Shown: positions 62,801-63,833 of the stretch, in pieces
Numbering within the stretch: position 1 is the first letter of the stretch
How the letters are laid out: every line of letters starts with the position of its first letter
Assembly: GCA_963969495.1 (NCBI GenBank)
Contig: OZ018333.1
Span: 17,318,437 to 17,382,436, forward strand
Length of the DNA stretch: 64,000 nt
Direction of reading: 5' to 3'
Source of the DNA: Ceratothoa steindachneri
Lineage: Eukaryota > Arthropoda > Malacostraca > Isopoda > Cymothoidae
Position numbers and translations under genes: made by a program
The notes under the pieces: generated by a model
Told to the model about the DNA's origin: nothing
The model's database searches: none
What the model saw: the letters and a program-made list of their open reading frames with translations, nothing else

Positions 62801-63833
62801 GGGGCTTGGAGAGTTACGCGCACCCCTGTTTGGACCCGACCCTAAGTAGTCTTCTCTGTAGAATTATCAGGCACAGATCCATTCCTTAAGAGGAGTCTGC
62901 GAGAAATTCCCTCGTTGGTTTTCGGTTTTTAGTGTTAAGACCTGGGCAGGAAAGGGGGTCCCCAAGTCAAGGGGGGGGGGGGCGTTTTTTACTTTTGAGA
63001 AAATTTGTACAAATATTTCATCAACCTCTGGTGTGAGGATCTGCCCCCATTGGATTACACATAGACATCATCCACTGTAGGTCCCACACTGTGATAGCCA
63101 TTCAATCGGTGTGGGATCCGTTGTTATTATCGCTACTTTAACCGTGCAGTCAAATATGACCAATAATTCAATTATTATTATTATTATTGGTTTGTTAATA
63201 TCGCATTAATATTTAATAATAATATTTTTACCTTCCGATTACAGGCAAGTTAGCCACACCGGGTGTGTTTAGTCGGATTCTGGGCCATATCAGCGAAGTT
63301 GAGCCACATCAAGTGTAGTTAGTTTCTGGATGGGGTCCCTTTTCGGGGATAGCCTTCCCGTCGGTTTCCATACGCTGTTCATAGGCGTGGTTCGGAGCCC
63401 ACGTTAATCAGTAGATCCGCTAAATAGATATAAAGTTCTTCAAAAGAGTGGCTCCGATTCCGGGCATAAATCCTTACTAAATTATCTCTCACGAGGTGGG
63501 TCGGTGCGCATCATCGCTACTTGCATATTAGAAAGGGAGGGGGGGGGGGTATCGACGAGCCTTGCCGTCCGACGCCTATCTGAGATAGAACTTAAGGTGT
63601 TCCCTTTCCAGCGGCAAGTTTCCATGACAACCCAGATGGTCCGTCACCACGGGCGCACCCTCTACAAGAGGAGTACTCTGGAGATGCTGATACGAGCCAA
63701 GACGACTGGGAGCGCCCCTGGCCCTGGGGACACTCAGGGCATCTACTCGCACCCACACCGATTTGAGAAGTTCAACTACACGACTCCTTCGTACTGCGAC
63801 CACTGTTCCTCGGTGCTCTGGGGGCCTCTTAAG
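2733..63833 (+). CDS. Sbf: Sbf (MTMR5/MTMR13-type SET-binding factor), partial gene, 21 exons
   Basis: Exons at 2733-2885, 3400-3508, 5157-5328, 10850-10968, 18589-18698, 19136-19331, 23847-23989, 25213-25394, 25751-25947, 30814-31072, 31206-31402, 32325-32616, 32721-32835, 34836-34981, 50098-50233, 50335-50520, 50876-51095, 51451-51587, 61395-61576, 62210-62357 and 63612-63833. All introns are GT-AG and every junction keeps frame, giving 1207 codons without a stop. Domain order: end of DENN (residues 1-150), PH-GRAM (about 210-360), myotubularin-like (about 500-1030), coiled coil (about 1090-1125), start of C1 (1182 on). Known role of the family: Rab-GEF and phosphoinositide-linked scaffold that pairs with active MTMR2-type phosphatases on endosomal membranes. 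Here the catalytic CX5R is LEDGWDF (residues 833-839), so the domain should be catalytically dead. The order matches SBF1/SBF2; one invertebrate Sbf is expected. Exons before 2733 and after 63833 are outside the window. Confidence 0.95.
3400..3508 (+). CDS. Sbf: Sbf exon 2: post-DENN linker
   Basis: Acceptor ctgttcgcag, donor gtgagt. 109 bases, phase 0 to 1. The segment [15 protein letters not shown] matches the ALD.A.EQ.RLWPTL.R block of SBF proteins. The last A joins AC of the next exon to make Asn. Confidence 0.9.
4199..4255 (-). repeat. tRNA-like SINE head (pol III A and B boxes)
   Basis: On the - strand the sequence reads TAGCCAAGTAGATAAGGCGG (A-box-like, 4234-4253), then after 30-odd bases GGGTTCGAATACC (B-box-like, 4199-4211). 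Spacing and motif order are those of a tRNA gene of Leu/Ser type, but the flanking acceptor stem does not fold convincingly, so this looks like the promoter head of a tRNA-derived SINE or a tRNA pseudogene rather than a working tRNA. Confidence 0.6.
4590..4800. repeat. 30-bp pyrimidine-rich minisatellite
   Basis: About seven copies of a unit close to cttcaaactccttacctatc plus ctttctttcc, with scattered substitutions. Strongly strand-asymmetric (C/T rich on +). The long open frames over it are a by-product of the 30-bp (10-codon) period. Confidence 0.9.
5157..5328 (+). CDS. Sbf: Sbf exon 3: [10 protein letters not shown] block
   Basis: Acceptor gcttggcag, donor gtaagg; 172 bases, phase 1 to 2. 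It encodes [20 protein letters not shown] and [12 protein letters not shown], nearly the same as the vertebrate SBF1 block [20 protein letters not shown] between DENN and GRAM. Ends with AG, completed to Ser by the first base of exon 4. Confidence 0.95.
5760..7130. repeat. Dispersed repeat R, copy 1, with expanded 30-bp minisatellite
   Basis: Bases 5760-5960 resemble 28985-29190 (shared stretch cctcatgcc.cgtcagaag, then cctctrtaaacaacgcc and caagagacc), and 7055-7125 resembles 29270-29330 (cccgtttct.gg.ctg). Between these two conserved flanks copy 1 carries a 1-kb minisatellite, while copy 2 has about one unit of it (ggccgttctcgggtg.ataag near 29216). The family is not recognised and no coding capacity was found outside the array. 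Confidence 0.6.
6020..7045. repeat. 30-bp minisatellite (about 34 units)
   Basis: Unit ataaggttttgtgtggccgt plus tctcgggtgc. Units 6800-7040 are nearly identical; those at 6020-6750 are more diverged, which suggests recent homogenisation or expansion at the right end. Because the period is ten codons, several frames on both strands stay open for hundreds of codons. These frames are not genes. Confidence 0.97.
7131..7735. other. Unassigned intron 3 sequence
   Basis: No gene, RNA or recognisable transposon was seen here. Short ORFs on both strands have no recognisable motif. The segment joins repeat R to the first LINE-A fragment. Confidence 0.6.
7735..9310 (+). mobile_element. LINE-A copy 1: internally deleted, with 3' end
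   Basis: Pieces align in order with the full-length LINE-A at 41848-48704: the proline-rich end of ORF1 (7760-8095), the endonuclease start (8215-8400), the endonuclease end (8525-8770), then directly the C-terminal zinc region (8790-8960) and 3' UTR. The 3' end, atggtctcttaaaattaaaaa, matches the family terminus. Reverse transcriptase and most of RNase H are missing and all frames are broken. Confidence 0.8.
9318..10670 (+). mobile_element. LINE-A copy 2: decayed ORF2 fragment
   Basis: It begins at the endonuclease/RT linker (9318, compare 45523), continues with the linker and early RT (9580-9720), then jumps to the RNase H region (9725-10390; [16 protein letters not shown] near 10150) and ends near the C-terminal VDFLEEAE block (about 10590). 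It directly abuts the A-rich tail of copy 1. Many frameshifts and internal deletions; not functional. Confidence 0.8.
10850..10968 (+). CDS. Sbf: Sbf exon 4
   Basis: Acceptor ctccggcag, donor gtgagt; 119 bases, phase 2 to 1. It encodes [14 protein letters not shown] and [13 protein letters not shown], matching the YDTESGFED...VVRFINRFVDKVC block of SBF1. Intron 4 that follows is 7.6 kb. Confidence 0.95.
11040..11470. repeat. 27-30-bp minisatellite
   Basis: About fifteen diverged units close to aacctattcagagacccctt plus taggacccc. It starts 70 bases after the exon 4 donor. Length varies between units by a few C residues. Confidence 0.9.
11583..11700 (+). repeat. SINE fragment with tRNA-like A box and 5S rRNA-like segment
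   Basis: tagccgagtggaagcgcc (11592-11609) resembles a tRNA A box. It is followed by ttaagtcgcatcaggtgtgg and ttagtaaccggatggagtc, which follow the 5S rRNA internal region (GAAGTTAAGC..C.TCGGG.GTGGTTAGTACTTGGATGGGTGACC). The same 5S-like block occurs at 28619-28730 and 63245-63345. It looks like a degraded SINE3-type (5S-derived) element, possibly a composite with a tRNA-like head. Confidence 0.5.
11926..12799. repeat. 44-bp satellite (about 20 units)
   Basis: Unit gaagatgcttgcattatgtg agagaaacaagaaggggact gatt, about twenty copies that differ at one to three sites. The array is broken at 12800 by an LTR retrotransposon. A last degenerate unit resumes at 18338 (ggactgattgaagatgcttg). Older, diverged relatives lie at 19875-20060. 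Confidence 0.97.
12800..14104 (-). repeat. 3' LTR of the gypsy-type element
   Basis: Starts tgtcgtagaatg and ends ttctatcaca on the + strand. Contains four tandem units of roughly 80 bp (13305-13620) made of gaacaatggctgttct, ttgttctc and a variable poly-G run of 6-11. Confidence 0.97.
14105..14122 (-). other. Polypurine tract next to the 3' LTR
   Basis: On the - strand cctggaatggagggg directly precedes the LTR, where plus-strand DNA priming occurs in LTR elements. This fits the - orientation of the coding regions. Confidence 0.6.
14524..15272 (-). pseudogene. Truncated pol: RT thumb end plus RNase H
   Basis: The frame is continuous with gag-pro except for a stop at 15274-15276. It begins [15 protein letters not shown] and IKYLGFEIG, the region just after the YxDD motif in Ty3/gypsy RT, then has the RNase H segment ([51 protein letters not shown]). 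The catalytic RT palm is absent. After the stop at 14524 there is no integrase before the LTR. Confidence 0.9.
15274..16668 (-). CDS. Gag-protease polyprotein of the LTR element (464 codons)
   Basis: The N-terminal 120 residues are a highly charged, Glu/Arg-rich coiled coil (residues about 25-100). A CCHC zinc knuckle follows, [14 protein letters not shown] (about residues 150-163), and then the aspartic protease signature RDTGC with hydrophobic flank. The C-terminal 120 residues are an acidic linker ending [11 protein letters not shown], the usual start of RT. The next residues, [13 protein letters not shown], belong after the RT active site, so a deletion of the RT core (junction near 15316) lies inside this ORF. 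Gag and protease are intact; the truncated product could in principle still be made. Confidence 0.85.
   Translation of the reverse strand: MTPFEIFKAQGESCGLSGKELTEYILEEQRKEEEREIQRRKEEREIQREERDREERIRLADLQVELARIKAEVQRKKVEKEREREERERVIQREERRTDSRPFPGKLTKFPSPVKPPNFFPQNQQRDSKPPVKTSPPSLFPKRPTICFTCGVENHMSWNCPQNSRLKSGPGNQVRQINATPAPSVVQTQAETSPHPSGHQVNFFWNKSSAGTLKYEEGSVDSCRVSTLVRDTGCTCFIVSDELLPVASNHEKFAVVRDYLGRANRFPVARCYLQCQYYNGWAEVIVAPIKFCSVLIGKSPQVSFDPVFQAALPQGRDKKEAQEPVPIRTPIPSDFSETPNQDFRTEKEECDSLKPLGDKAPDKDTETVLGPQEKKNPQRAHGDTFVELDEASALEEDCPAESLKVIQTVCIQPDADYPPPSLPGKSLEPSDLDSDAQLTPRQKSQLQELIKWNHHLSTLLALFE
17033..18337 (-). repeat. 5' LTR of the gypsy-type element
   Basis: Nearly identical copy of 12800-14104. 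It precedes the gag-pro ORF in the - orientation. Confidence 0.97.
18589..18698 (+). CDS. Sbf: Sbf exon 5
   Basis: Acceptor tattgcag, donor gtgagt; 110 bases, phase 1 to 0. It encodes [20 protein letters not shown] and [12 protein letters not shown], matching the LH.MVPDIVQMHIETLEAV..ESRRLPPIQK block of SBF1 just before GRAM. Confidence 0.97.
19136..19331 (+). CDS. Sbf: Sbf exon 6: first half of PH-GRAM
   Basis: Acceptor tcccgcag, donor gtgagt; 196 bases, phase 0 to 1. It encodes [20 protein letters not shown], then [27 protein letters not shown] and QPTDPL. The GEE...L...[13 protein letters not shown] pattern is the GRAM fold core that binds phosphoinositides in myotubularins. Confidence 0.97.
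19332..19870. other. Intron 6, left part
   Basis: No gene or recognised repeat was seen between the exon 6 donor and the degenerate 44-bp repeats. Confidence 0.6.
19875..20060. repeat. Diverged relatives of the 44-bp satellite plus (TAA)n
   Basis: Three units begin attgaagatgc(ttgc) and continue with atgtga...aacatgaa.ggg, each separated by short (aat)n runs at about 19923-19940 and 19987-20000. They share the core of the 44-bp array at 11926 but are older and interrupted. Confidence 0.75.
21130..21836 (+). pseudogene. LINE-B ORF1 (gag-like, CCHC knuckles), broken
   Basis: A knuckle start [10 protein letters not shown] (about 21245) is followed in the next frame by [17 protein letters not shown] and [14 protein letters not shown], the three-knuckle pattern of LINE ORF1 proteins. 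The Ser/Pro-rich tail (21486-21836) is open for 116 codons and ends KESERKT. At least two frame changes occur. Confidence 0.75.
21833..23483 (+). pseudogene. LINE-B ORF2 (endonuclease / RT / C-terminal zinc motif), broken and deleted
   Basis: Begins with the endonuclease ([24 protein letters not shown]), which becomes frame-broken to about 22270. An open stretch 22278-22910 has [10 protein letters not shown] and [10 protein letters not shown], the endonuclease end, and the linker [16 protein letters not shown]. The RT start ([20 protein letters not shown], 23118) is soon cut and joined to the C-terminal Cys region [13 protein letters not shown] (23298). The RT catalytic motifs are therefore lost. 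Confidence 0.85.
23847..23989 (+). CDS. Sbf: Sbf exon 7: second half of PH-GRAM
   Basis: Acceptor gtatttgcag, donor gtaagg; 143 bases, phase 1 to 0. It encodes [20 protein letters not shown] and [14 protein letters not shown], matching EQVVVRSFPVAALTKEKRI and LQDGLQLRSCTFQ of SBF1. Confidence 0.97.
23990..25212. other. Intron 7 with diverged approximately 80-bp repeats
   Basis: Bases 24030-24420 hold four or five diverged units with the core ggtttg..ccctggtaaca. The rest (24420-25212) has poly-G and poly-C runs, a short motif tgccctcgttggtg (24881) and no recognised gene. Confidence 0.6.
25213..25394 (+). CDS. Sbf: Sbf exon 8: end of GRAM
   Basis: Acceptor ctctctag, donor gtgagt; 182 bases, phase 0 to 2. 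It encodes [34 protein letters not shown] and [13 protein letters not shown], matching [20 protein letters not shown]...TFAFTLG of SBF1. Confidence 0.97.
25751..25947 (+). CDS. Sbf: Sbf exon 9: basic linker
   Basis: Acceptor ctccgccag, donor gtaagt; 197 bases, phase 2 to 1. It encodes [30 protein letters not shown] and an acidic end [12 protein letters not shown]. The TL...KNAKK...RKKY pattern of the GRAM-to-phosphatase linker of SBF proteins is recognisable. Confidence 0.92.
25948..27190. other. Intron 9, left part, with diverged repeats
   Basis: Bases 26275-26690 hold about eight diverged units of roughly 45-60 bp with the core ggtggttgcttacaccaatt and tcttttgtcaagaaaaaat. Two poly-G runs lie inside (26440, 26545). 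From 26700 to 27190 nothing was recognised. Confidence 0.65.
27193..28460 (-). mobile_element. mariner transposon, full-length but inactive
   Basis: 1268 bp, with TA target duplications at 27191-27192 and 28461-28462. Terminal inverted repeats read cgaggggcggtcaataagtt ttgcaattcgg at the left, and the complement (cgattcgcaaaacttattga ccgtccctcg) at the right. The length and DD34D transposase place it in the mariner family. Confidence 0.97.
27240..28285 (-). pseudogene. mariner transposase (DD34D), broken
   Basis: N-terminal HTH region ([39 protein letters not shown]) in 28271-27846, then a frame change near 27955, then the catalytic domain 27846-27334 with [17 protein letters not shown] and SPDLAPSDY. 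There are 34 residues between the second and third Asp. The start differs from copy 2 by a deletion of about 30 bases near 28270, and two in-frame TAA stops break the last 30 codons before the natural end VEGSYIEK. Confidence 0.93.
28463..28616. other. Short unassigned spacer in intron 9
   Basis: No recognisable feature between mariner and the 5S-like SINE. Confidence 0.5.
28617..28860 (+). repeat. 5S rRNA-like SINE fused to a LINE-A-like 5' end
   Basis: gaccattgccctaccatcag starts like 5S rRNA, and gaagttaagccacatcgagt gtggttagt...ttggat...gt..acc matches the 5S A-box/C-box region closely. A body segment with gtggttcgg.gccc is shared with 63390. Then cccctgtaaggggcacggcg (28777-28796) closely matches the 5' terminus of LINE-A (ccccgtaaggggcgcggcg at 41848 and 52852), with weaker similarity for another 50 bases. 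Confidence 0.6.
28985..29340. repeat. Dispersed repeat R, copy 2 (no array)
   Basis: Matches both flanks of the minisatellite-bearing copy at 5760-7130 but contains about one unit, ggccgttctcgggtggataag, around 29216. It is followed immediately by a LINE-A ORF1 scrap. Confidence 0.6.
29350..29577 (+). mobile_element. LINE-A ORF1 scrap
   Basis: Encodes [20 protein letters not shown], then [16 protein letters not shown], closely matching ORF1 of the full copy (43540-43700). The fragment ends just past this point and has no LINE 3' end. Confidence 0.85.
29590..30813. other. Intron 9, right part
   Basis: No recognised element. A 60-codon - strand ORF at 30234-30416 is Arg-rich and ends [17 protein letters not shown]; no family was recognised and it is probably not a gene. 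Poly-G/C runs lie at 29785 and 29960. Confidence 0.5.
30814..31072 (+). CDS. Sbf: Sbf exon 10: start of myotubularin-like domain
   Basis: Acceptor ttgcccgcag, donor gtgagt; 259 bases, phase 1 to 2. A variable N-terminal part is followed by [16 protein letters not shown] and NSNYQLCRR, which fits the [13 protein letters not shown]...R...N.MYAICRS block of SBF1. Confidence 0.97.
31206..31402 (+). CDS. Sbf: Sbf exon 11: myotubularin-like domain
   Basis: Acceptor ttccgacag, donor gtgagt; 197 bases, phase 2 to 1. It encodes [40 protein letters not shown] and [11 protein letters not shown]. It matches SYPGLLIVPQ...RFPVVCWR......LLRSGG.H.KGVVG. The motif FPVVCWR is typical of myotubularins. Confidence 0.97.
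31403..31640. repeat. Tandem repeats with palindromic GTTGCTATAGCAAC-type motifs
   Basis: Four or five irregular units with gtaagcgttgctat.gcaac, including the perfect palindrome gttgctatagcaac near 31414 and gtcgctatgacgac near 31534. The motifs resemble RFX X-boxes (RYYNYYATRRNRAC). The first unit overlaps the exon 11 donor. Confidence 0.6.
31641..32029. other. Unassigned part of intron 11
   Basis: No feature recognised except a short ggttaggttaggttag run (31921-31936), a few TTAGG-like units. Confidence 0.5.
32030..32290. repeat. Approximately 69-bp tandem repeat, 3-4 units
   Basis: Units read gaaacgtgtttcgaacacgt ctgcctaccgt...ca.c.tgtcttgtacacgt. Each unit holds two short imperfect palindromes (cgtgtt-tcg-aacacg and a tgtaca centre). 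It ends about 35 bases before exon 12. Confidence 0.85.
32325..32616 (+). CDS. Sbf: Sbf exon 12
   Basis: Acceptor ccccaccag, donor gtgagt; 292 bases, phase 1 to 2. [20 protein letters not shown] aligns with SSLEQEKYLQAVVSSMP of SBF1. The rest, Ser/Thr-rich with [17 protein letters not shown], is the variable insertion seen at this place in SBF proteins. Confidence 0.95.
32721..32835 (+). CDS. Sbf: Sbf exon 13
   Basis: Acceptor cccacctcag, donor gtgagg; 115 bases, phase 2 to 0. The end [15 protein letters not shown] matches RAALYILGDKAQLK of SBF1, within the phosphatase-like fold. Confidence 0.95.
32940..33400. repeat. Diverged aggattaac repeat array, left part
   Basis: Irregular units of about 25-45 bp built on aggattaac.tagattaacga.. 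with many indels. The array resumes at about 34040-34480 on the other side of a hAT-type MITE, so the MITE interrupted it. Confidence 0.8.
33437..34009. mobile_element. hAT-type MITE containing a 22-bp minisatellite
   Basis: 573 bp. The ends are cagagcacgtagcaa and, inverted, cagagctgtagcaa. An 8-bp target duplication gttatcat lies at 33429-33436 and 34010-34017. The CAG ends and 8-bp duplication are the hAT signature. There is no coding capacity. The centre (33587-33905) is a tandem array. Confidence 0.85.
33587..33905. repeat. 22-bp minisatellite inside the MITE
   Basis: About fourteen units of ggggactgctgagaatagta tt with few substitutions. It lies entirely between the MITE ends. Confidence 0.97.
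34030..34480. repeat. Diverged ggattaac repeat array, right part
   Basis: Continuation of 32940-33400 with the same ggattaac core at irregular spacing. Confidence 0.75.
34836..34981 (+). CDS. Sbf: Sbf exon 14
   Basis: Acceptor gggctcag, donor gtagcg (a weak donor); 146 bases, phase 0 to 2. It encodes [20 protein letters not shown] and [17 protein letters not shown], matching [25 protein letters not shown]...SFLRSLE of SBF1. A 15.1-kb intron follows. Confidence 0.97.
34990..35085. repeat. (TC)n / poly-C microsatellite
   Basis: Four blocks of (tc)6-9 separated by ttccccc, starting a few bases after the exon 14 donor. Confidence 0.95.
35686..36172. repeat. 29-bp minisatellite (about 17 units)
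   Basis: Unit gctggaccagtagaccaagt atgtgtaac with a/g and g/c variants (gctcgacc). Open frames of 140-216 codons on the - strand are artefacts of the repeat. Confidence 0.97.
36395..36573 (+). mobile_element. Tc1-like transposase N-terminal scrap
   Basis: Encodes [32 protein letters not shown], a stop, then [13 protein letters not shown]. This is the paired HTH start typical of Tc1/mariner transposases (DIAK.LNVS..TV.RV...L......DRPRSGRP). It stops abruptly where the old LINE-A copy begins (about 36573). Confidence 0.8.
37290..37649 (+). pseudogene. Old LINE-A ORF1 fragment (best-preserved part)
   Basis: 119 codons open: [55 protein letters not shown], then the first zinc-knuckle remnant [11 protein letters not shown]. 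The equivalent region is intact at 43378-43950 and 55100-55520. Confidence 0.8.
38559..38816 (+). repeat. 129-bp tandem duplication inside the old LINE-A endonuclease
   Basis: Bases 38559-38687 and 38688-38816 are nearly identical. As 129 is a multiple of three, the frame stays open over both (38515-39000). The duplicated part encodes [18 protein letters not shown] and [16 protein letters not shown]. Confidence 0.95.
39141..40049 (+). mobile_element. mariner copy 2, internally deleted, inside the old LINE-A
   Basis: 909 bp, with TA at 39139-39140 and 40050-40051. The TIRs match copy 1. The transposase starts at the ATG at 39310 ([20 protein letters not shown]), has a frameshift near 39490 and lacks about 360 bases around 39700, where FNVVKV joins directly to HKARVAQ. 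This removes the first and second catalytic Asp. The C-terminus is better preserved than in copy 1 ([14 protein letters not shown]). Confidence 0.96.
41835..41847 (+). repeat. Target-site duplication of the young LINE-A (left)
   Basis: tcagtcgccaaca, identical to 48705-48717 right after the poly-A tail. The duplicated sequence is LINE-A coding sequence, which shows insertion into an older copy. Confidence 0.95.
42318..42350 (+). other. Perfect 14-bp hairpin in the LINE-A 5' UTR
   Basis: Arms cacctctcgcagtt and aactgcgagaggtg around the loop cgggc. It lies some 38 bases before the first ATG (42388). Copy 3 has a shorter degenerate counterpart (cacccttcgcagggtc near 53952). Confidence 0.9.
42480..44777 (+). 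pseudogene. LINE-A ORF1 (gag-like), young copy
   Basis: The N-terminal Ser/Pro-rich region is open from 42480 to 42866 (stop). A conserved middle part, 43378-44160, has [58 protein letters not shown] and [20 protein letters not shown], then the knuckle [15 protein letters not shown] deletion of about 37 bases near 43950 removes the second knuckle ([15 protein letters not shown] in copy 3) and shifts the frame. [15 protein letters not shown] resumes at 43989 and a basic, Pro/Ser-rich tail ends at 44777. Role: RNA-binding nucleoprotein for retrotransposition. Confidence 0.85.
44790..48456 (+). pseudogene. LINE-A ORF2 (endonuclease-RT-RNase H), young copy
   Basis: Endonuclease: [68 protein letters not shown]; the final SDHFP motif is degraded. 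Linker with [97 protein letters not shown]. RNase [27 protein letters not shown] and [19 protein letters not shown]-terminal [19 protein letters not shown]. Several frameshifts and stops (about 45480, 45637, 45826, 46240, 46660, 47340). The last 445 codons (47119-48456) are open. Confidence 0.9.
48718..49870 (+). mobile_element. Old LINE-A copy, right part
   Basis: 48718-48890 continues the RT/RNase H junction exactly where the left part stopped at 41847. The 3' end of a LINE-A lies at 49595-49870 ([19 protein letters not shown], then the 3' UTR and cagttaaaaaaacaacaac). Between them, about 48900-49590, lies sequence with no LINE similarity and no recognised gene, either an unrecognised insertion or flanking DNA. 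Confidence 0.75.
50098..50233 (+). CDS. Sbf: Sbf exon 15: inactive P-loop
   Basis: Acceptor tttgtttcag, donor gtaaaa; 136 bases, phase 2 to 0. [20 protein letters not shown] and [16 protein letters not shown] align with SLEDSEWLIQIHKLL...SSVLVGLEDGWDITTQ of SBF1. The myotubularin CSDGWDRT signature is LEDGWDFT here: catalytic Cys is Leu and catalytic Arg is Phe. Confidence 0.98.
50335..50520 (+). CDS. Sbf: Sbf exon 16: SET-interacting segment
   Basis: Acceptor cttcttcag, donor gtagga; 186 bases, phase 0/0. [25 protein letters not shown] and [12 protein letters not shown] match [25 protein letters not shown]...VFLQFLDCVHQ, the SID of myotubularins. Confidence 0.98.
50876..51095 (+). CDS. Sbf: Sbf exon 17
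   Basis: Acceptor cgtgccag, donor gtgagg; 220 bases, phase 0 to 1. It encodes [40 protein letters not shown] and [12 protein letters not shown], matching the QFPMEFEFSQFYLKFLGYH..S.RFRTFLLDSDYERIELG block. Confidence 0.98.
51451..51587 (+). CDS. Sbf: Sbf exon 18: end of myotubularin-like domain
   Basis: Acceptor catttgcag, donor gtaagc; 137 bases, phase 1 to 0. [20 protein letters not shown] matches SVWEYVDRLSKRTPVFHNY of SBF1. A 9.8-kb intron follows. Confidence 0.96.
51690..52830. repeat. 34-bp minisatellite with X-box-like motif in most units
   Basis: Unit ggtttccatgacgaccatgt tttctattcctctc, about 24 copies. The segment gtttccatgacgac fits the nematode X-box consensus RYYNYYATRRNRAC; I counted about sixteen exact matches. 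The terminal variant gtttccatgacaacccagat (52814-52833) is identical to the first part of Sbf exon 21 (63618-63637). Confidence 0.95.
52971..53664. repeat. 24-bp minisatellite inside the LINE-A 5' UTR (about 29 units)
   Basis: Unit acaacctctcccacaacttt ctct with acc/aat variants. In the young LINE-A the same position (41990-42016) has one unit, tacaacctctcccacaactt tctct, directly followed by the same ggtc... sequence. The 24-bp period keeps frames open on both strands (repeated TTSPTTFS and VVGEVVEK), but these are not genes. Confidence 0.97.
55100..55762 (+). pseudogene. LINE-A copy 3 ORF1, central part with three zinc knuckles
   Basis: [20 protein letters not shown] and [18 protein letters not shown] blocks (55100-55432), a stop, then [14 protein letters not shown] (first knuckle, one Cys mutated), [15 protein letters not shown] and [15 protein letters not shown]. 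This copy shows the complete knuckle spacing that the young copy has lost. Confidence 0.8.
56350..58326 (+). pseudogene. LINE-A copy 3 ORF2, RT-deleted
   Basis: Endonuclease block [45 protein letters not shown] (stop at 56761). The linker is followed at about 57195 by a jump over the RT to [18 protein letters not shown]. RNase H shows the first Asp region near 57620 (VYTDGSKS in a broken frame), [16 protein letters not shown] (Asp to Gly) and [17 protein letters not shown]. Confidence 0.85.
58327..58481. other. Short unassigned spacer
   Basis: Sequence between the truncated LINE-A and the left end of the TIR transposon. No feature recognised. Confidence 0.5.
58482..61252 (-). mobile_element. 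Candidate new TIR DNA transposon (2.77 kb)
   Basis: Long imperfect terminal inverted repeats of about 125 bp. The left starts cacaggcctgcg (58482), the right, inverted, cactggtctgcg (61252). Shared inner blocks include tgttcctg, agtgattc or ggtgattc, gaaatt, tctcctaaat, cattcat.ttg.tcaatcaggtct and gataca. A 3-bp direct repeat taa flanks it (58479-58481, 61253-61255). CAC ends and a 3-bp duplication recall the CACTA/CMC group, but the protein is not a CACTA transposase I recognise. The interior encodes one spliced protein on the - strand. Confidence 0.8.
58785..60912 (-). pseudogene. Spliced, unclassified (putative DDE-type) protein of the TIR transposon
   Basis: Three exons on the - strand: 60912-60605, 60341-59710 and 59513-58785. 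The introns have good signals (donors aaag/gtgaga and caag/gtaaga; acceptors ttttcag and tctttcag). The N-terminus is Cys-rich (FCFVCG, MCCKAC, DCYFC). The middle has [17 protein letters not shown] and NWLICGDLK, then [28 protein letters not shown] and DGPQIRTLL. The C-terminus has [20 protein letters not shown] and [15 protein letters not shown] recall such proteins as unnamed in many arthropod and cnidarian genomes. Asp (59878-59880), Asp (59716-59718) and Glu in GERFHQ (58926-58928) could form a DDE triad; this is inference. One frameshift (about 60715) and two in-frame TGA codons (59992-59994 and 59115-59117) make it inactive. Confidence 0.75.
61395..61576 (+). CDS. Sbf: Sbf exon 19
   Basis: Acceptor gtacccgtag, donor gtgagc; 182 bases, phase 0 to 2. 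[20 protein letters not shown] and [10 protein letters not shown] match [20 protein letters not shown]...SRRRVVWP of SBF1. Between them lies an acidic stretch [12 protein letters not shown]. Confidence 0.95.
61612..62112. repeat. 46-bp tandem repeat with TGACGTAA in each unit
   Basis: About seven units (two diverged at 61612-61690, five regular at 61876-62112): caatagccccgcccactttg gaatttcgcggttgtgacgt aagcac. Each unit combines a CRE/bZIP-like TGACGTAA with a GC-box-like CCCGCCC. It lies between exons 19 and 20 and reaches to about 100 bases before the exon 20 acceptor. Confidence 0.92.
62210..62357 (+). CDS. Sbf: Sbf exon 20: coiled coil
   Basis: Acceptor ctggtgcag, donor gtatgt; 148 bases, phase 2 to 0. 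[27 protein letters not shown] and KWGVHWDKL match YDSC...[30 protein letters not shown] of SBF1, the coiled coil used for dimerisation with active myotubularins. Confidence 0.97.
62358..63229. other. Intron 20, left part
   Basis: Poly-G runs (62383, 62970), a motif ttccctcgttggtt (62907), and an (att)n microsatellite at 63170-63188. No gene recognised. Confidence 0.6.
63230..63410 (+). repeat. 5S rRNA-like SINE, two head copies in tandem plus body
   Basis: gcaagttagccacaccgggt gtgtttagtcggattctgg (63243-63282) and gcgaagttgagccacatcaa gtgtagttagtttctggatg gggtcc (63294-63339) both follow the 5S rRNA internal promoter region. The following body (gtggttcggagcccacgtta atc) is shared with the 28617-28860 copy. 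Confidence 0.65.
63612..63833 (+). CDS. Sbf: Sbf exon 21 of window: start of C1 domain
   Basis: Acceptor ccctttccag, donor gtactt; 222 bases, phase 0/0. A basic linker ([20 protein letters not shown]) is followed by [20 protein letters not shown] and LWGPLK, the first half of a phorbol-ester/C1-type zinc domain (His 1182, Cys 1195 and 1198 of the partial protein). The other zinc ligands and the PH domain must lie beyond the window. As far as I recall, invertebrate Sbf proteins carry C1 before PH whereas vertebrate SBF1/2 do not show a clear one. The first 20 bases after gcaa are the same as a unit of the 34-bp minisatellite. Confidence 0.93.
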
